NCBI RefSeq assembly: GCF_016908325.1
Contig: NZ_JAFBDR010000008.1
Span: 62,001 to 126,000, forward strand
Reading direction: 5' to 3'
Length of the DNA stretch: 64,000 nucleotides
Source: Aquibacillus albus
GTDB lineage: Bacteria > Bacillota > Bacilli > Bacillales > Amphibacillaceae
Numbering within the stretch: the stretch's first letter is position 1; the number at the start of each line of letters is the position of its first letter. A program made the position numbers and the translations under genes. The notes under the pieces are model-generated. The model did no database searches, was not told where the DNA came from, and saw nothing but the letters and a program-made list of their open reading frames with translations. Of the stretch, positions 17,258 to 25,936 are shown in pieces.

Positions 17258-18232
17258 TTAATCCTTTTTCTTCTTCTCTTTCATTTTCCAAGTTTGGTAC
17301 TCATCTGTCTCAATAATCCCAATCGTTGCGTCATCAATATCGGGATCCTTTAACACGTTATCCTGCACCCTAAACTTTATATCGTCGGCTTCGGCGAGGC
17401 TAAGGTCTTTTATTAATTCAATGTAGGCTTCGACATGGTATTGTCTGCCCTCTTGTAAAACTCGCATGTCTTTAATATCCACAACGTCAGGATCATCCAA
17501 TATAATTTTCCCGATTCGGTCTATAATCCGCTTTGGAGCAGCAACACCGATCAACCCGATTGTATTTTCATAGCCAATTTTCAAAGCAATTCCGATCAGT
17601 AGTAGGCCAATTAAAATGGTGCCAATTCCATCTAAATAAAACAGTCCCGTTAAATGAGACAAAAGAACAAAGATTAGCGCGAGTAAAGCCCCGAATGTAG
17701 CAATGATATCTTCATAAAAAACTAACCTTGTCGGTGGCGCGGCATAACTGACATTTTTAAACGATGCCGTTATTATTTTCATACCAGAAGCATCCACGCG
17801 AGCCTCTTTTACTACCTCTTTCATTGCTTTTATAAGAATAAATCCATCAATAAGTATAGCGGCAATTAAAATTAATACGTTCAGCCAAAGGCTTGTTGAT
17901 TCTTTCGGGTGCTGAATAATTTCCCAGCCTTTATGGATTGTCTCATAAGCCATAATGGAAACAACAATAACTGCTACTAAAACGAAAAGATTAACAACAC
18001 GGCCGAACCCCGTTGGAAATCGCTTGGTCGGTTCTTTTTCTGCTAGGGCACTCCCGAAAAAAACAAACCCCTGATTCGTAGCATCTGCAACAGAGTGAAT
18101 GGTCGTCGCAAACATTGCACCACTGCCACTGACGGCCGCCGCAATTCCTTTTATAATGGCTAATATTGTATTCCCAAGTGCCGCAATCCCAGAAGACTTG
18201 TTTCCTTTTTTTAGTAACTGAAAATATCCCAT
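17258..18232 (-). CDS. CDF-family cation efflux transporter
   Basis: The 324-residue protein has an N-terminal domain of about six membrane segments with the HxxxD metal site in TIHSVADATNQ (helix 2). A C-terminal cytoplasmic domain follows (DVVDIKDMRVLQEGRQYHVE). CDF proteins export Zn, Mn, Fe or Co in exchange for protons; the metal cannot be told. The first site lacks the usual HxxxD of helix 5 (VLIDGFILI gives D only), which is seen in some subgroups. The ATG at 18232 is preferred to that at 18241 because AAAGGA lies 8 bases upstream. Confidence 0.88.
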   Translation of the reverse strand: MGYFQLLKKGNKSSGIAALGNTILAIIKGIAAAVSGSGAMFATTIHSVADATNQGFVFFGSALAEKEPTKRFPTGFGRVVNLFVLVAVIVVSIMAYETIHKGWEIIQHPKESTSLWLNVLILIAAILIDGFILIKAMKEVVKEARVDASGMKIITASFKNVSYAAPPTRLVFYEDIIATFGALLALIFVLLSHLTGLFYLDGIGTILIGLLLIGIALKIGYENTIGLIGVAAPKRIIDRIGKIILDDPDVVDIKDMRVLQEGRQYHVEAYIELIKDLSLAEADDIKFRVQDNVLKDPDIDDATIGIIETDEYQTWKMKEKKKKD

Positions 18233-18343
18233 TTTTATCATCCTTTAACCAATTCGTTCTCTAACTAGTATGGGCAAAAGGGGGAGGATAAATGTACAAA
18301 TAAAATCAGCTTCGATGTGCATGATAAAATTGAGGTGATGAGT

Positions 18344-18997
18344 GTGAGAGGAAAAATAATGATTGTTCTTATTCTAGGCTTACTATTCCCTTATACAGCA
18401 CAAGCGGATGAATTTAATATTGATCTGACAGGATATGAGCTGCATTCGTTTGGTTCTTTTAATCAATTAGGCTACGAAATAACTCCACTATCCCAATTAT
18501 ATTTTCGCATTATACAGAAGGAGGAAGAATGGATAGATGAACCACGTCTATATACGAAAGGAAACAACGGCTATTTTCACCTTTGGAAAAAAGACGGCAC
18601 AAATGTTCTTTATCAAGTTGAAAAACAATCCAATGGCATGTGGGAAATAATCGGTGAGAAAAGAAAGAATATTGATAGGATACCTGTCCCGAAAACACTC
18701 TTAAAAGAAGTATTAATCGAACGCTTAGTTGAACCAATAAGCGAAGCGATACATGACTATTACGGCGAATCAAAACTGTGGTATCGAAGCTTTGAAAAGG
18801 TACTTGACATAAAAAAAGATGAAAGAAGTTTTATCTATTATATAACGGTTCAAGTGGTTACCTTTCAAGGTCCTCACAACCCGCCTTATGGGGAAGAAAC
18901 CATTAGATTTCAAATAAAAGGACGCGATGTTGAGGTTATTGATTATAATCATCGGGACATTTCTAGTGAGGAGAGTGCCAGGTTGGAATTGCGATGA
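18344..18997 (+). CDS. Secreted DUF3888 protein
   Basis: The 217-residue protein has a signal sequence IMIVLILGLLFPYTAQA, so the mature part starts near DEFNID. The C-terminal 100 residues (EAIHDYYGESKLWYRSFE, VQVVTFQGPHNPPYGEETI) match DUF3888, known as short exported proteins in Bacillaceae. The middle part is an extra domain with aromatic-rich strands. GTG at 18344 is chosen since GAGGTG sits 6 bases before it; an ATG two codons earlier abuts the ribosome site. The role is unknown. Confidence 0.75.
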   Translation: MRGKIMIVLILGLLFPYTAQADEFNIDLTGYELHSFGSFNQLGYEITPLSQLYFRIIQKEEEWIDEPRLYTKGNNGYFHLWKKDGTNVLYQVEKQSNGMWEIIGEKRKNIDRIPVPKTLLKEVLIERLVEPISEAIHDYYGESKLWYRSFEKVLDIKKDERSFIYYITVQVVTFQGPHNPPYGEETIRFQIKGRDVEVIDYNHRDISSEESARLELR

Positions 18998-19047
18998 TTG
19001 AACGGGTGCTATAGGAGAGTATGAGCTGCACCTGTATCACTTTCAAC

Positions 19048-19217
19048 TTATTGCTCATTATAGATGTCATCCTCCTCATTATCCCACCAATCAAAGCTTT
19101 TACTTAGTAAAATGACATCTTTAGCCATATATTTTTCCTTAATCTTATCGAGTACCTTTTGTCTTTCCTTTTCACTCAACATGTCAATTCCTCAATGATT
19201 TTTTCTGAGTTAGACAT
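19048..19217 (-). pseudogene. Frameshifted small antitoxin-like gene
   Basis: GAGGAGG precedes an ATG that reads MSNSEKIIEELTC and stops. From an overlapping ATG the next frame reads LSEKERQKVLDKIKEKYMAK and ends DWWDNEEDDIYNEQ. Joined by a one-base shift they would make one helical protein of about 56 residues with the charge pattern of toxin-antitoxin partner proteins. The inner frame has its own GAGGAA site, so a translationally coupled 44-residue protein is the alternative. No partner toxin is adjacent. Confidence 0.5.
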
Positions 19218-19324
19218 TTGTTGAATACCTCCTCGTTATTATCTTACTCTTATTATACCTTATATTCAGTGTTCCATAAATCATTGCCTTGTTGTGGTAA
19301 TGCCCCCGTTAGCACAAATACTTA

Positions 19325-19522
19325 TTAGTAATCCTTTTTATTTCTATTATCTATTTTTCTAATAATAACAATTGCTTCAAGTAATACAAGAACAATAATA
19401 ATAATTCTTGCTTCACGACTAATTGGTTGGTATTCAAACATATTTGTAAATAAAACAATTGCCAATGCTATAAATAATAATGCCTTTATTAAAGAATGAA
19501 ATATTTCCATTCGTCCCATCAT
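19325..19522 (-). CDS. 65-aa membrane protein of unknown function
   Basis: Two hydrophobic stretches (ALLFIALAIVLFTNMF and IIIIVLVLLEAIVII) are joined by a short polar loop, and a charged tail ends in KIDNRNKKDY. GAGGGGG lies a few bases before the ATG. I recognise no family. It is one of several small minus-strand genes in the AT-rich island from 19 to 24.6 kb. Confidence 0.55.
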   Translation of the reverse strand: MMGRMEIFHSLIKALLFIALAIVLFTNMFEYQPISREARIIIIVLVLLEAIVIIRKIDNRNKKDY

Positions 19523-19681
19523 GTAACCCCCTCTTTATTACACTATCCTCCCCTTTAACACAGTAAGAGCTGCCGGATCGATAACTCCCTATTCCAGTCT
19601 CGCGTCCCTTTAGTTGAAGTGAAAAATTTCACAAAGTATTCCATTAAGGAAGCTTGGAAAAAATCCAAGTTTAATAACTTC

Positions 19682-20227
19682 TTATTTCCAAGCGGACATA
19701 TATTTCTTTTGATATTTACTATCTTCTTCGTACTCAATCAAATCCATTGCTATTTCCTTAATTAGCTCATCTTTTACTTCATCATATAATTTTTTTAAAC
19801 CCACAATCATATCATATCGAATCAAGGTGTAATTTTTTTCGTCCATTCCATTTTTAAACCTATCTATAATATGATCGAGAAGCATTACTCTTTGTTCCTG
19901 TCCTGCTAATCCTACTTTCCAAATTGATTGTATAGTATGACGAGCAGTTACAAATTTTGAATCTTTTGTTACTTCCCATAACGCTGGGAAATCATGAAGC
20001 ATCCGTTTTTCAGGGTCACTGATTGCTAAAGCAGAAAGAAACTGTCCTGCTCTGGCTCTACGGTGATTATCGCGATCAGTAAGCCAACCTATCAATTGAT
20101 CCCATACTTCATAAGACCAGTCTACTTTTTCTTTGGTTGCATGAGTTATATTTTGAAATGCTTCATATTGTAAATTTTTGTCTTTCCCTTCAAGATTTGC
20201 AAAATAAGACTTAATTGTATCGTCCAT
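19682..20227 (-). CDS. HEAT-like helical repeat protein, 181 aa
   Basis: The protein is entirely helical, with repeated helix pairs (LQYEAFQNITHATKEKVDW, DRDNHRRARAGQFLSALA, YDMIVGLKKLYDEVKDELI) that look like HEAT/ARM scaffolds. No catalytic motif is seen. It is likely cytoplasmic and may bind a protein partner. It has its own leader, and a T-rich spacer follows. The family is known to me only as conserved hypothetical proteins of Bacillaceae. Confidence 0.65.
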   Translation of the reverse strand: MDDTIKSYFANLEGKDKNLQYEAFQNITHATKEKVDWSYEVWDQLIGWLTDRDNHRRARAGQFLSALAISDPEKRMLHDFPALWEVTKDSKFVTARHTIQSIWKVGLAGQEQRVMLLDHIIDRFKNGMDEKNYTLIRYDMIVGLKKLYDEVKDELIKEIAMDLIEYEEDSKYQKKYMSAWK

Positions 20228-20429
20228 TGTAACACCTCTAACATGATTTAATATATCAATTTTATCCCATTTATGGTTTATTTCAAACTTTATTAACCTG
20301 CTTCAATAGTGAAATAAGCGTTTCTGCTTGTTCCAGAAACGCTCCCGTTTGTTCAAGTGAATATTTTCACAATAACATTCAAAATATTGAATCTACCATA
20401 ACAAAAGATTAGAAAAAATCTAATCTTAA

Positions 20430-20819
20430 TTACAAAGTTGAAGGAGATGAAGGATATAACTCTAACTTATCTATATCTATAATAAATCTATATTGCTTTA
20501 ATACATCTAAGCCAAGTAAGCCATTGTGTCCTTTAGGCAACATACCAACATCTAACTCAAAGTCTTGTATAGAAAATGTATCAATTTTGATTTCATCCAT
20601 TACTTTTGTATAAAATGGAACGCTGCCACCAATTCCATATGCTTCGTAGATTTCATCACCGTTCTCGTAAGTAACTCCGATTGTTTCTAATATATCAGGA
20701 CAAATAACTGTATGTGATGAGCCAGTATCAACGATGACATCATCAATTCTAATAGATTCCCCTCGATAAGTGATAATTAAAGAAGTTGTAAGAAGTTGTC
20801 CATCATATGAAAGTTGCAT
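20430..20819 (-). CDS. Retropepsin-like aspartyl protease, 129 aa (module copy 1)
   Basis: A single pepsin-like half-domain carries the catalytic VDTGSSHT (residues ~30-37), the flap-like EAYGIGGSVPFY, and GHNGLLGLDVLKQYRFIID, the hydrophobic Gly motif of retropepsins. Such small enzymes act as homodimers. Its start overlaps the stop of the 81-residue gene (TAATG), giving a tightly coupled operon of three. A close relative sits at 44045 beside the same small partner, so the pair is a stable module. The substrate is unknown. No signal peptide is seen. Confidence 0.85.
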   Translation of the reverse strand: MQLSYDGQLLTTSLIITYRGESIRIDDVIVDTGSSHTVICPDILETIGVTYENGDEIYEAYGIGGSVPFYTKVMDEIKIDTFSIQDFELDVGMLPKGHNGLLGLDVLKQYRFIIDIDKLELYPSSPSTL

Positions 20820-21064
20820 TACATTCGTCTCACTTTCATTAGGGGATCTCTGCGAATATGAATAACAAACTCTTTATTTGAAGTATGGTACACAACTGTA
20901 CCTTCTTTGGCTTTAAAAAATTCTTTATTAGCATCTTCGTCTGCTATCGGACGTATTGGTGCTACTTCATCAATAATTTTCTTATCTCCTTCTTCATGAT
21001 AATCCAAAATTGATACTAGAAGAAATTGATTTGGGAATAACTCTCTGACTTCTTGCCACTTCAT
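20819..21064 (-). CDS. Small partner protein of the retropepsin (WxEVR family), 81 aa
   Basis: It begins MKWQEVRELFPNQFLLVSIL and ends with a VVYHTSNKEFVIHIRR strand. The same N-terminus (MKWSEVRKMYPNQYVKLNII) and YHT segment occur in the gene at 43800, and a longer cousin precedes it at 21061. It is probably a small alpha/beta domain. GGAGGAATGCGAAG sits before the ATG, which overlaps the upstream stop (ATGA). The function is unknown; constant pairing with the protease suggests a regulator, inhibitor or substrate, which is inference. Confidence 0.75.
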   Translation of the reverse strand: MKWQEVRELFPNQFLLVSILDYHEEGDKKIIDEVAPIRPIADEDANKEFFKAKEGTVVYHTSNKEFVIHIRRDPLMKVRRM

Positions 21065-21342
21065 CTTCGCATTCCTCCTTTTTCTTTAATTATACCGGAT
21101 ATCCCTGCATATCTTTCACGAGCCACTAAATTTTCTCGGGAAGTATGGAAAAAACAATATTCACGTTGAGGTTGATCTTTTCGTAATTCCTCATATCGAT
21201 TCATTGCTTCTAAAGAATTTCTGAATCTGTCTATAATTACTACGTCGTCAATATATCTATATCCATTGTCTGAGTGCGCTTTTATTACTTCTAAAACAAC
21301 CCATTCATTTGAAAATCGTTCTTGTATTTCTTGCCAACGCAT
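21061..21342 (-). CDS. Second WxE-family small protein, 93 aa
   Basis: MRWQEIQERFSNEWVVLEVI at the N-terminus and CFFHTSRENLVARERYAGI near the C-terminus parallel the 81-residue neighbour, so it is a diverged paralogue. It is the first gene of the three-gene operon with the protease. Its stop overlaps the next start. No catalytic residues can be assigned. Confidence 0.75.
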   Translation of the reverse strand: MRWQEIQERFSNEWVVLEVIKAHSDNGYRYIDDVVIIDRFRNSLEAMNRYEELRKDQPQREYCFFHTSRENLVARERYAGISGIIKEKGGMRR

Positions 21343-21549
21343 ATTACCCCTCCGTTCAAATATTTGTCTCTATTTTATCACATAGATAACGGAATTCTTC
21401 GAACGGAAAGTCTTGATTATTTTATTCATAGAATGCCACCCGTTAGTCATTCATGTAGCGCAAGACCAGCGCTGCACCACAAAGCTGAAGTAGAATATAA
21501 ATCTGTAATTCTTCGCGGACATTTAATCCGTTATTTACACAAAAACCCT

Positions 21550-21795
21550 TCATTTTGAGGGTTTAATGGACAAACCCATAGGTGGTTCGCTATACCTTGG
21601 GCCTCCTATACTGCTTATTTGCTTTTGTATTACAGACATTTCATGCTTAGCTAATTCATAATAAATATCGGACTGTTGTTTACTAATAGGGTAAATATCA
21701 TCTTCGTGAAGTATTTGGATGACGAATTGATTAAAATTCCTCCATTTTTCAGCTCTATCACTAAATTCGTTCATAAGTAATGACTTCTCAATCAT
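21550..21795 (-). CDS. Hypothetical protein, 81 aa
   Basis: It is a hydrophilic helical protein (FSDRAEKWRNFNQFVIQILH, then KQQSDIYYELAKHEMSVIQ) ending in a Pro/Gly-rich tail. No family is recognised. The ribosome site is weak (GAACGAAAG). It lies alone between the protease operon and the toxin-antitoxin pair. Confidence 0.45.
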   Translation of the reverse strand: MIEKSLLMNEFSDRAEKWRNFNQFVIQILHEDDIYPISKQQSDIYYELAKHEMSVIQKQISSIGGPRYSEPPMGLSIKPSK

Positions 21796-21943
21796 AATTC
21801 TTTCGTTCTGTTCTTTCGAATAAAGATAAAATTGAAAACCATTGAAAATACTTTAAGTGTAACACTTTACAAAAAAATTGTTTCCTTTAAATTATAGTAA
21901 AACAAAAACAAAAAATGCCACCCTTTGCATAGTAAAGGATAGC

Positions 21944-22219
21944 TTAATAATGTTGACTAGAGTGCTTAAAATATTCTATAAAACAAGTTTGTTTGTCATC
22001 GGAAAACGAGTAGTAGATAATAAATTTATCTACTAGAGCTTTATGAGTGCCTTTCCATTCAGGTTTATCTGCTCTTGTACTTGTACCTAGTGTAATAATT
22101 TTATCTTCAATACGCTCTAACAAGTTTAATTTGTATTCAATTGTTTCACTATAAGAAAAATGCTTACTTTTAATATTTTCAAATGATTCCTTTGTGTTCT
22201 CCAACCAAATAAACTTCAT
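21944..22219 (-). CDS. ParE/RelE-family toxin, 91 aa
   Basis: The 91-residue protein has the RelE/ParE layout: two N-terminal helices (MKFIWLENTKESFENIKSKH, KLNLLERIEDKIITLG), then strands GTHKALVDKFIIYYSF and TCFIEYFKHSSQHY. RelE types cut mRNA at the ribosome and ParE types poison gyrase; which applies here is not clear. It begins one base after the stop of the antitoxin gene. The frame is intact, so the pair may be active. Confidence 0.75.
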   Translation of the reverse strand: MKFIWLENTKESFENIKSKHFSYSETIEYKLNLLERIEDKIITLGTSTRADKPEWKGTHKALVDKFIIYYSFSDDKQTCFIEYFKHSSQHY

Positions 22220-22220
22220 A

Positions 22221-22481
22221 TTATACTTGACCGCTCCGTATCATTTCTCGCATTTCTTCCGAAGTATAATAATTCCTTTCTTCTATGTCCTTTTTAGCCT
22301 GTAACAATTTTTGCTTTAACTCTGGGTCTCTTTCAACATCTTCAGCTACAGTTGTTTCAGAGTCATCTTTATTATCAATAGCTACAATCTTATACTTTCG
22401 CCCGTTTAATTCAAAGGATTGATCTTTATCTTTAAAAATATCTTCCAATACTTTTGCTGCCTGTGCATCCACTTTTTTCAT
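22221..22481 (-). CDS. Antitoxin of the ParE/RelE-type pair, 86 aa
   Basis: The N-terminal half is a small beta domain (FELNGRKYKIVAIDNKD). The C-terminal half is acidic and helical (ERDPELKQKLLQAKKDIEER, then YYTSEEMREMIRSGQV), the part expected to wrap the toxin. The gene at 24320 has the same plan. GGAGGCGATTGAATG gives a good start. The order antitoxin then toxin and the one-base gap are typical of type II systems, and the pair probably represses its own promoter. Confidence 0.75.
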   Translation of the reverse strand: MKKVDAQAAKVLEDIFKDKDQSFELNGRKYKIVAIDNKDDSETTVAEDVERDPELKQKLLQAKKDIEERNYYTSEEMREMIRSGQV

Positions 22482-22646
22482 TCAATCGCCTCCATACTTT
22501 CATTTTATCACTTTTTCAATGATTTCATAAAACTTTTATACTAGAGTAGAAAACCTTAAATTTAAAATAACTGTCTTTTTAACACACGCAAGGTTCTTCC
22601 AGATCGACAACTATTTGTTCAACTCTTGCACTCGATAGTGAAATAA

Positions 22647-22964
22647 TCAATCATCTAAACTTGCGACCATGATTGCACTGACAAACCAAATTATTACTGC
22701 TGGAGTATAATATAAAATGGCTACACTAGTCTCACTAATTAAAGGGCTTAACTTGTTAAAATATAAATAGTTATATAAAACGAAAAGAACAAATGAAATA
22801 AGAGCTTTTAAATAGGAACTGCCATATAAGACAAAGCCAATTCCAGGAACAAGTAAGTTTGCAATAGTGCTGACACGTCGCTTGAATAATTTTTGTTCGC
22901 TTTTCAAGATAGTAATTTCATTGTTTAATTCCCTTTTTAAAATTTTCAGTTCTTCATTTTCCAT
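22647..22964 (-). CDS. Small membrane protein with N-terminal coiled coil, 105 aa
   Basis: Residues 1-30 form a charged helix (ELKILKRELNNEITILKSEQ). Three hydrophobic segments follow (VPGIGFVLYGSSYLKALISF, then FVLYNYLYF, and AVIIWFVSAIMVASL). GGGAGGTTTATGAATG marks the start. The segment PGIGFVLYGSSY recalls small TM2-like proteins. Function is unknown. Confidence 0.6.
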   Translation of the reverse strand: MENEELKILKRELNNEITILKSEQKLFKRRVSTIANLLVPGIGFVLYGSSYLKALISFVLFVLYNYLYFNKLSPLISETSVAILYYTPAVIIWFVSAIMVASLDD

Positions 22965-23107
22965 TCATAAACCTCCCTTGTATAAAACATTTTCTCTTTT
23001 CTTATTTAACAAACCTGCTTCTTTACTCCAACAAAGAAAAGCGAATACCCTTTGTTTAACTCTCGCACTCCGTTAATGCAATAAGAATAATTCTGTAACG
23101 GATAATA

Positions 23108-23644
23108 TTATTCTTTAATAAATCCCCTAAACTCTTTAGGTATTTCTGGATTAGAAACAAACAATTTTTTTCTATAATAATCAAAGTTCTTAAACCATAT
23201 TTCGTGAATAACATTTGAAATTGACCAATCAATCTCGTTTAGCTCATTACCCTCTACTACCATACAGTTTTCATTGTCTTCGTCATTTTTAATTACTTTT
23301 AAAATATCCATTTTCACACCATAGTCCACTATATTCTTTAAAACATTTACTTCATAGCCTAACTGATTAGTGAAAAAATCGACAATGGTGCTGATTTGAG
23401 CATCTTCCTCAGCAATAAATATTAGGAACTCAAACAAATCTTTTTCCCTCATAGAACACCTATAAACTACTTCAAGAAATTCCCCAGATACTTCACCTGA
23501 AAATATTGTTATTCCATTCTCGTCACTTATTTCTATTTCAAAATGATTGTCCCCGAAGTCCTCTAATATTGTCCCTATTTGTCCCTCAGTAATCCCAACT
23601 TTATTGTCATTTTTAATTATTCTTACTACGTCATATTGCTTCAT
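23108..23644 (-). CDS. DUF4926-type N-terminal domain protein, 178 aa
   Basis: The first 65 residues (MKQYDVVRIIKNDNKVGITE, GQIGTILEDFGDNHFEIE) read like DUF4926, a small beta-barrel found near toxin and immunity genes. Residues 70-178 form a separate acidic alpha/beta part without a known match. In an island of toxin-antitoxin genes an immunity role is possible but not shown. GGAAGTGACTACTCAATG precedes the frame. Confidence 0.55.
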   Translation of the reverse strand: MKQYDVVRIIKNDNKVGITEGQIGTILEDFGDNHFEIEISDENGITIFSGEVSGEFLEVVYRCSMREKDLFEFLIFIAEEDAQISTIVDFFTNQLGYEVNVLKNIVDYGVKMDILKVIKNDEDNENCMVVEGNELNEIDWSISNVIHEIWFKNFDYYRKKLFVSNPEIPKEFRGFIKE

Positions 23645-23715
23645 TGAGTAGTCACTTCCTTATTAAACTCTTCTGCCCTTTACTTTAAGTACAATAGTTC
23701 ACATACTTCTCATTG

Positions 23716-24054
23716 TTATTCTAAATTTTTCAATTCTTCTTCAGAAATCCCTTTGTGTTCTTCATCTAGAATTTCATAGTCAAATTGCAATACCTCATTG
23801 TGAGCAAAATAAGTGTATTCAACATAAGGTTCATTTTCGAACGTTACTGTCGTGTAAAACTTTGGCATTTTAAATCCAAATACACCTTCTACTGACGCTA
23901 TTTCTTCTTCGTCATAGATTCGTACTTCAAGGAGGTAATTAGTTACCCTATTTTCATAAATATTTTTGTTAACTTCCAAGTAAATAAAAGGGGATAGAAT
24001 AACTACTAAAACTAAAATAGAAACAATCAAAGCAATTTTATGAAACTTGGGCAC
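23716..24054 (-). CDS. DUF3139-family membrane-anchored protein, 112 aa
   Basis: One N-terminal membrane helix (IALIVSILVLVVILSPFIYL) precedes an outside domain. The motifs VNKNIYENRVTNYLLE, SVEGVFGFKMPKFYTTVTFE and EYTYFAHNEVLQFDY are the conserved core of DUF3139. These are short Bacillaceae proteins of unknown function, often several per genome. AGGAGGAGA precedes the start. Confidence 0.75.
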   Translation of the reverse strand: MPKFHKIALIVSILVLVVILSPFIYLEVNKNIYENRVTNYLLEVRIYDEEEIASVEGVFGFKMPKFYTTVTFENEPYVEYTYFAHNEVLQFDYEILDEEHKGISEEELKNLE

Positions 24055-24245
24055 ACTATCTCCTCCTATGGGTTTACTTTTTCTTTTTGAACTCTATATG
24101 AAGTTGCTCCTATCACCCAGTTATTCCATGAATGGTAGAAAGCGGTGTACAATGAATATATAGTTATAAGTAAGCAAACAAGTATTAAAAAAAGACCATA
24201 TCTAATTTTAAAGTATGGTCATATGATTTCATGTATAAGTTTTAT

Positions 24246-24320
24246 TTAGTTTTCACCTGGAAAAAGGATAGCTATGATAACAACATCATTCTCAATTATA
24301 ATAAACTCTAAACCTATCAT
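24246..24320 (-). pseudogene. Probable remnant of a RelE-family toxin (24 residues)
   Basis: Directly overlapping the stop of the 24320 antitoxin-like gene (TAATG), a frame reads MIGLEFIIIENDVVIIAILF and ends PGEN. This resembles the last two strands of a RelE toxin. The rest of the toxin would have been lost by an internal deletion. The alternative is a chance short frame. Confidence 0.4.
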
Positions 24321-24589
24321 TAAACAAAGTCCTTCTTGGACAAGGATTTTAATAATTCAGAGGTAGTCATGCCACGTTTATTTTCATACTGCTCCTGACT
24401 TTCTTTCAACATACGTTTAAGTTCAGGGTTTTCTTCAGCTTCAAATTGTATGGTTTTTTCATCATCTTCTTCTTGTAAAACAAGTGTAAATTTTCCTTTG
24501 CCAGGAATAGAAAACTGTAATACAGAGTTATCACTATTCATATTCGAAATATATTTCATAAGCTCTTCTGAAGATTGAATTTTTCCCAT
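24320..24589 (-). CDS. Orphan antitoxin-like protein, 89 aa
   Basis: It has an N-terminal beta domain (VLQFSIPGKGKFTLVLQEE) and a C-terminal acidic helix (ENPELKRMLKESQEQYENKR) ending GMTTSELLKSLSKKDFV. It shares its plan with the antitoxin at 22221, where DPELKQKLLQAK is followed by YYTSEEMREMIRSGQV. No intact toxin follows, only a 24-residue remnant. The start is the ATG at 24589; the upstream ribosome site is weak. Confidence 0.65.
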   Translation of the reverse strand: MGKIQSSEELMKYISNMNSDNSVLQFSIPGKGKFTLVLQEEDDEKTIQFEAEENPELKRMLKESQEQYENKRGMTTSELLKSLSKKDFV

Positions 24590-24896
24590 ACTAATAAATC
24601 ACCACCATTGATTTCCTTGTTTTTATAATATCATATCAAATCGTTCATGTAACGAATCAAAAATACTTGTTGAGCGTCCCATTGTAGTTTTTGTGAGGGC
24701 TCTTTATTATTTTTATCTACTTTTAACTTCATCTTCGCCCACGAACTCCAATGAAGAATTTCTATCCTGCCTATTTCATTTAAGTTAATCCCTTCACAAT
24801 CTTTAAGTTAAACATCAAGCTAAAACCTCACATAAAATTCGTTTATCTGTAAAAAATAATGCAGGAACAAATTCAGCTTGTAAAAGGGGGATAATC
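24590..24896. other. AT-rich spacer with no gene seen
   Basis: The 307 bases hold no frame with a ribosome site apart from AAAGGGGGATAATC at the start of the next gene. It marks the right edge of the small-gene island. Confidence 0.5.
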
Positions 24897-25901
24897 ATGG
24901 AACCTGAACGAAACATAAATTTAACCTCAGCAGAACTATCGGGGCTTTGGACTACATATATAAATGATAGCATGGCAATTCCTGTTATAGAATATTATTT
25001 GAAACATACAACGGATGAAAAAATAAAGGATGTATTAACATTTGCAAAAAGTTTATCAAAACAACACCTTGAAGAAATTACTGTTATTTTTAATGAAGAA
25101 AAATTCCCGATCCCATATGGATTTACAAATGATGATGTGAATGTAGAAGCTCCGCAACTATTTTCAGAAAATTTTCACTTAGCGTACATCTATTACATGG
25201 GAAAGTCAGGAATGGAAGCTTATTCAATGGCTTTGTCCTTTTCCGCTCGCAATGACTTATGCGAGTTATTTAATAAATACTGGAATCAATCGGCAGAACT
25301 GATGAAAAAGTCAATGGATATATTGTTAGAAAAGGGGATTTTTACAAGACCTCCATTTATGCCAGTGCCTGAGCAGGTTGAATTTGTACAGAATAAAAGT
25401 TATTTAAATGGTTGGTTTGGAGGAAAAAGACCACTTAACGCCATCGAAGCAACACATGTTTTTGGTAATATGAAAACGAATGAAATGGGAAAGACGTTAA
25501 TCACTGGTTTTGCTCAAGTAGCAAAATCTCAACAAGTTCGTGACTTTTTTATTAGAGGGAAAAAAATAGCAACAAAACATACTGGAGTTTTCAGCTCACT
25601 TCTTCAAAAAAGTGATTTACCAGCCACTATGACAGCAGATGCAACGGTATTTCCATCGAATACACCACCGTTTTCTGACAAGCTAATGATGTTTCATATT
25701 AGTGCTATGACTTCCATTGGAATAGGAAAATATGGCATAGCGATGTCGGTTTGTACGAGACATGATTTAGCCTTTCAATATGGCAAGCTACTTGCTGAAA
25801 TTGGTACTTATGCTGAAGATGGGGCAGATATAATGATTGAAAATAAGTGGATGGAACAACCACCACAAGTTCCAAATTATGAAGCAAGAGCTAATAGGTA
25901 A
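24897..25901 (+). CDS. DUF3231-family protein
   Basis: The 334-residue protein is made of two similar ferritin-like helical halves, about residues 10-165 and 180-325 (LTSAELSGLWTTYINDSM in the first, LNAIEATHVFGNMKTNEM in the second). This doubled form is the hallmark of DUF3231, a family common in spore-forming Bacillaceae with several copies per genome. FHLAYIYYMGKSGMEAY and MMFHISAMTSIGIGKYGIAM are matching helices of the two halves. No metal ligands are obvious. Function is unknown. AAGGGGGATAATC gives the start. Confidence 0.85.
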   Translation: MEPERNINLTSAELSGLWTTYINDSMAIPVIEYYLKHTTDEKIKDVLTFAKSLSKQHLEEITVIFNEEKFPIPYGFTNDDVNVEAPQLFSENFHLAYIYYMGKSGMEAYSMALSFSARNDLCELFNKYWNQSAELMKKSMDILLEKGIFTRPPFMPVPEQVEFVQNKSYLNGWFGGKRPLNAIEATHVFGNMKTNEMGKTLITGFAQVAKSQQVRDFFIRGKKIATKHTGVFSSLLQKSDLPATMTADATVFPSNTPPFSDKLMMFHISAMTSIGIGKYGIAMSVCTRHDLAFQYGKLLAEIGTYAEDGADIMIENKWMEQPPQVPNYEARANR

Positions 25902-25907
25902 CAAAGT

Positions 25908-25936
25908 AAAAAGAGTTCATTTTAGAACTTTTTTTA
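25908..25936 (+). terminator. Terminator after DUF3231 gene
   Basis: AAAGAGTTC and GAACTTTTTTT pair around ATTTTA, ending in seven T and running straight into repeat array D. Confidence 0.75.
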
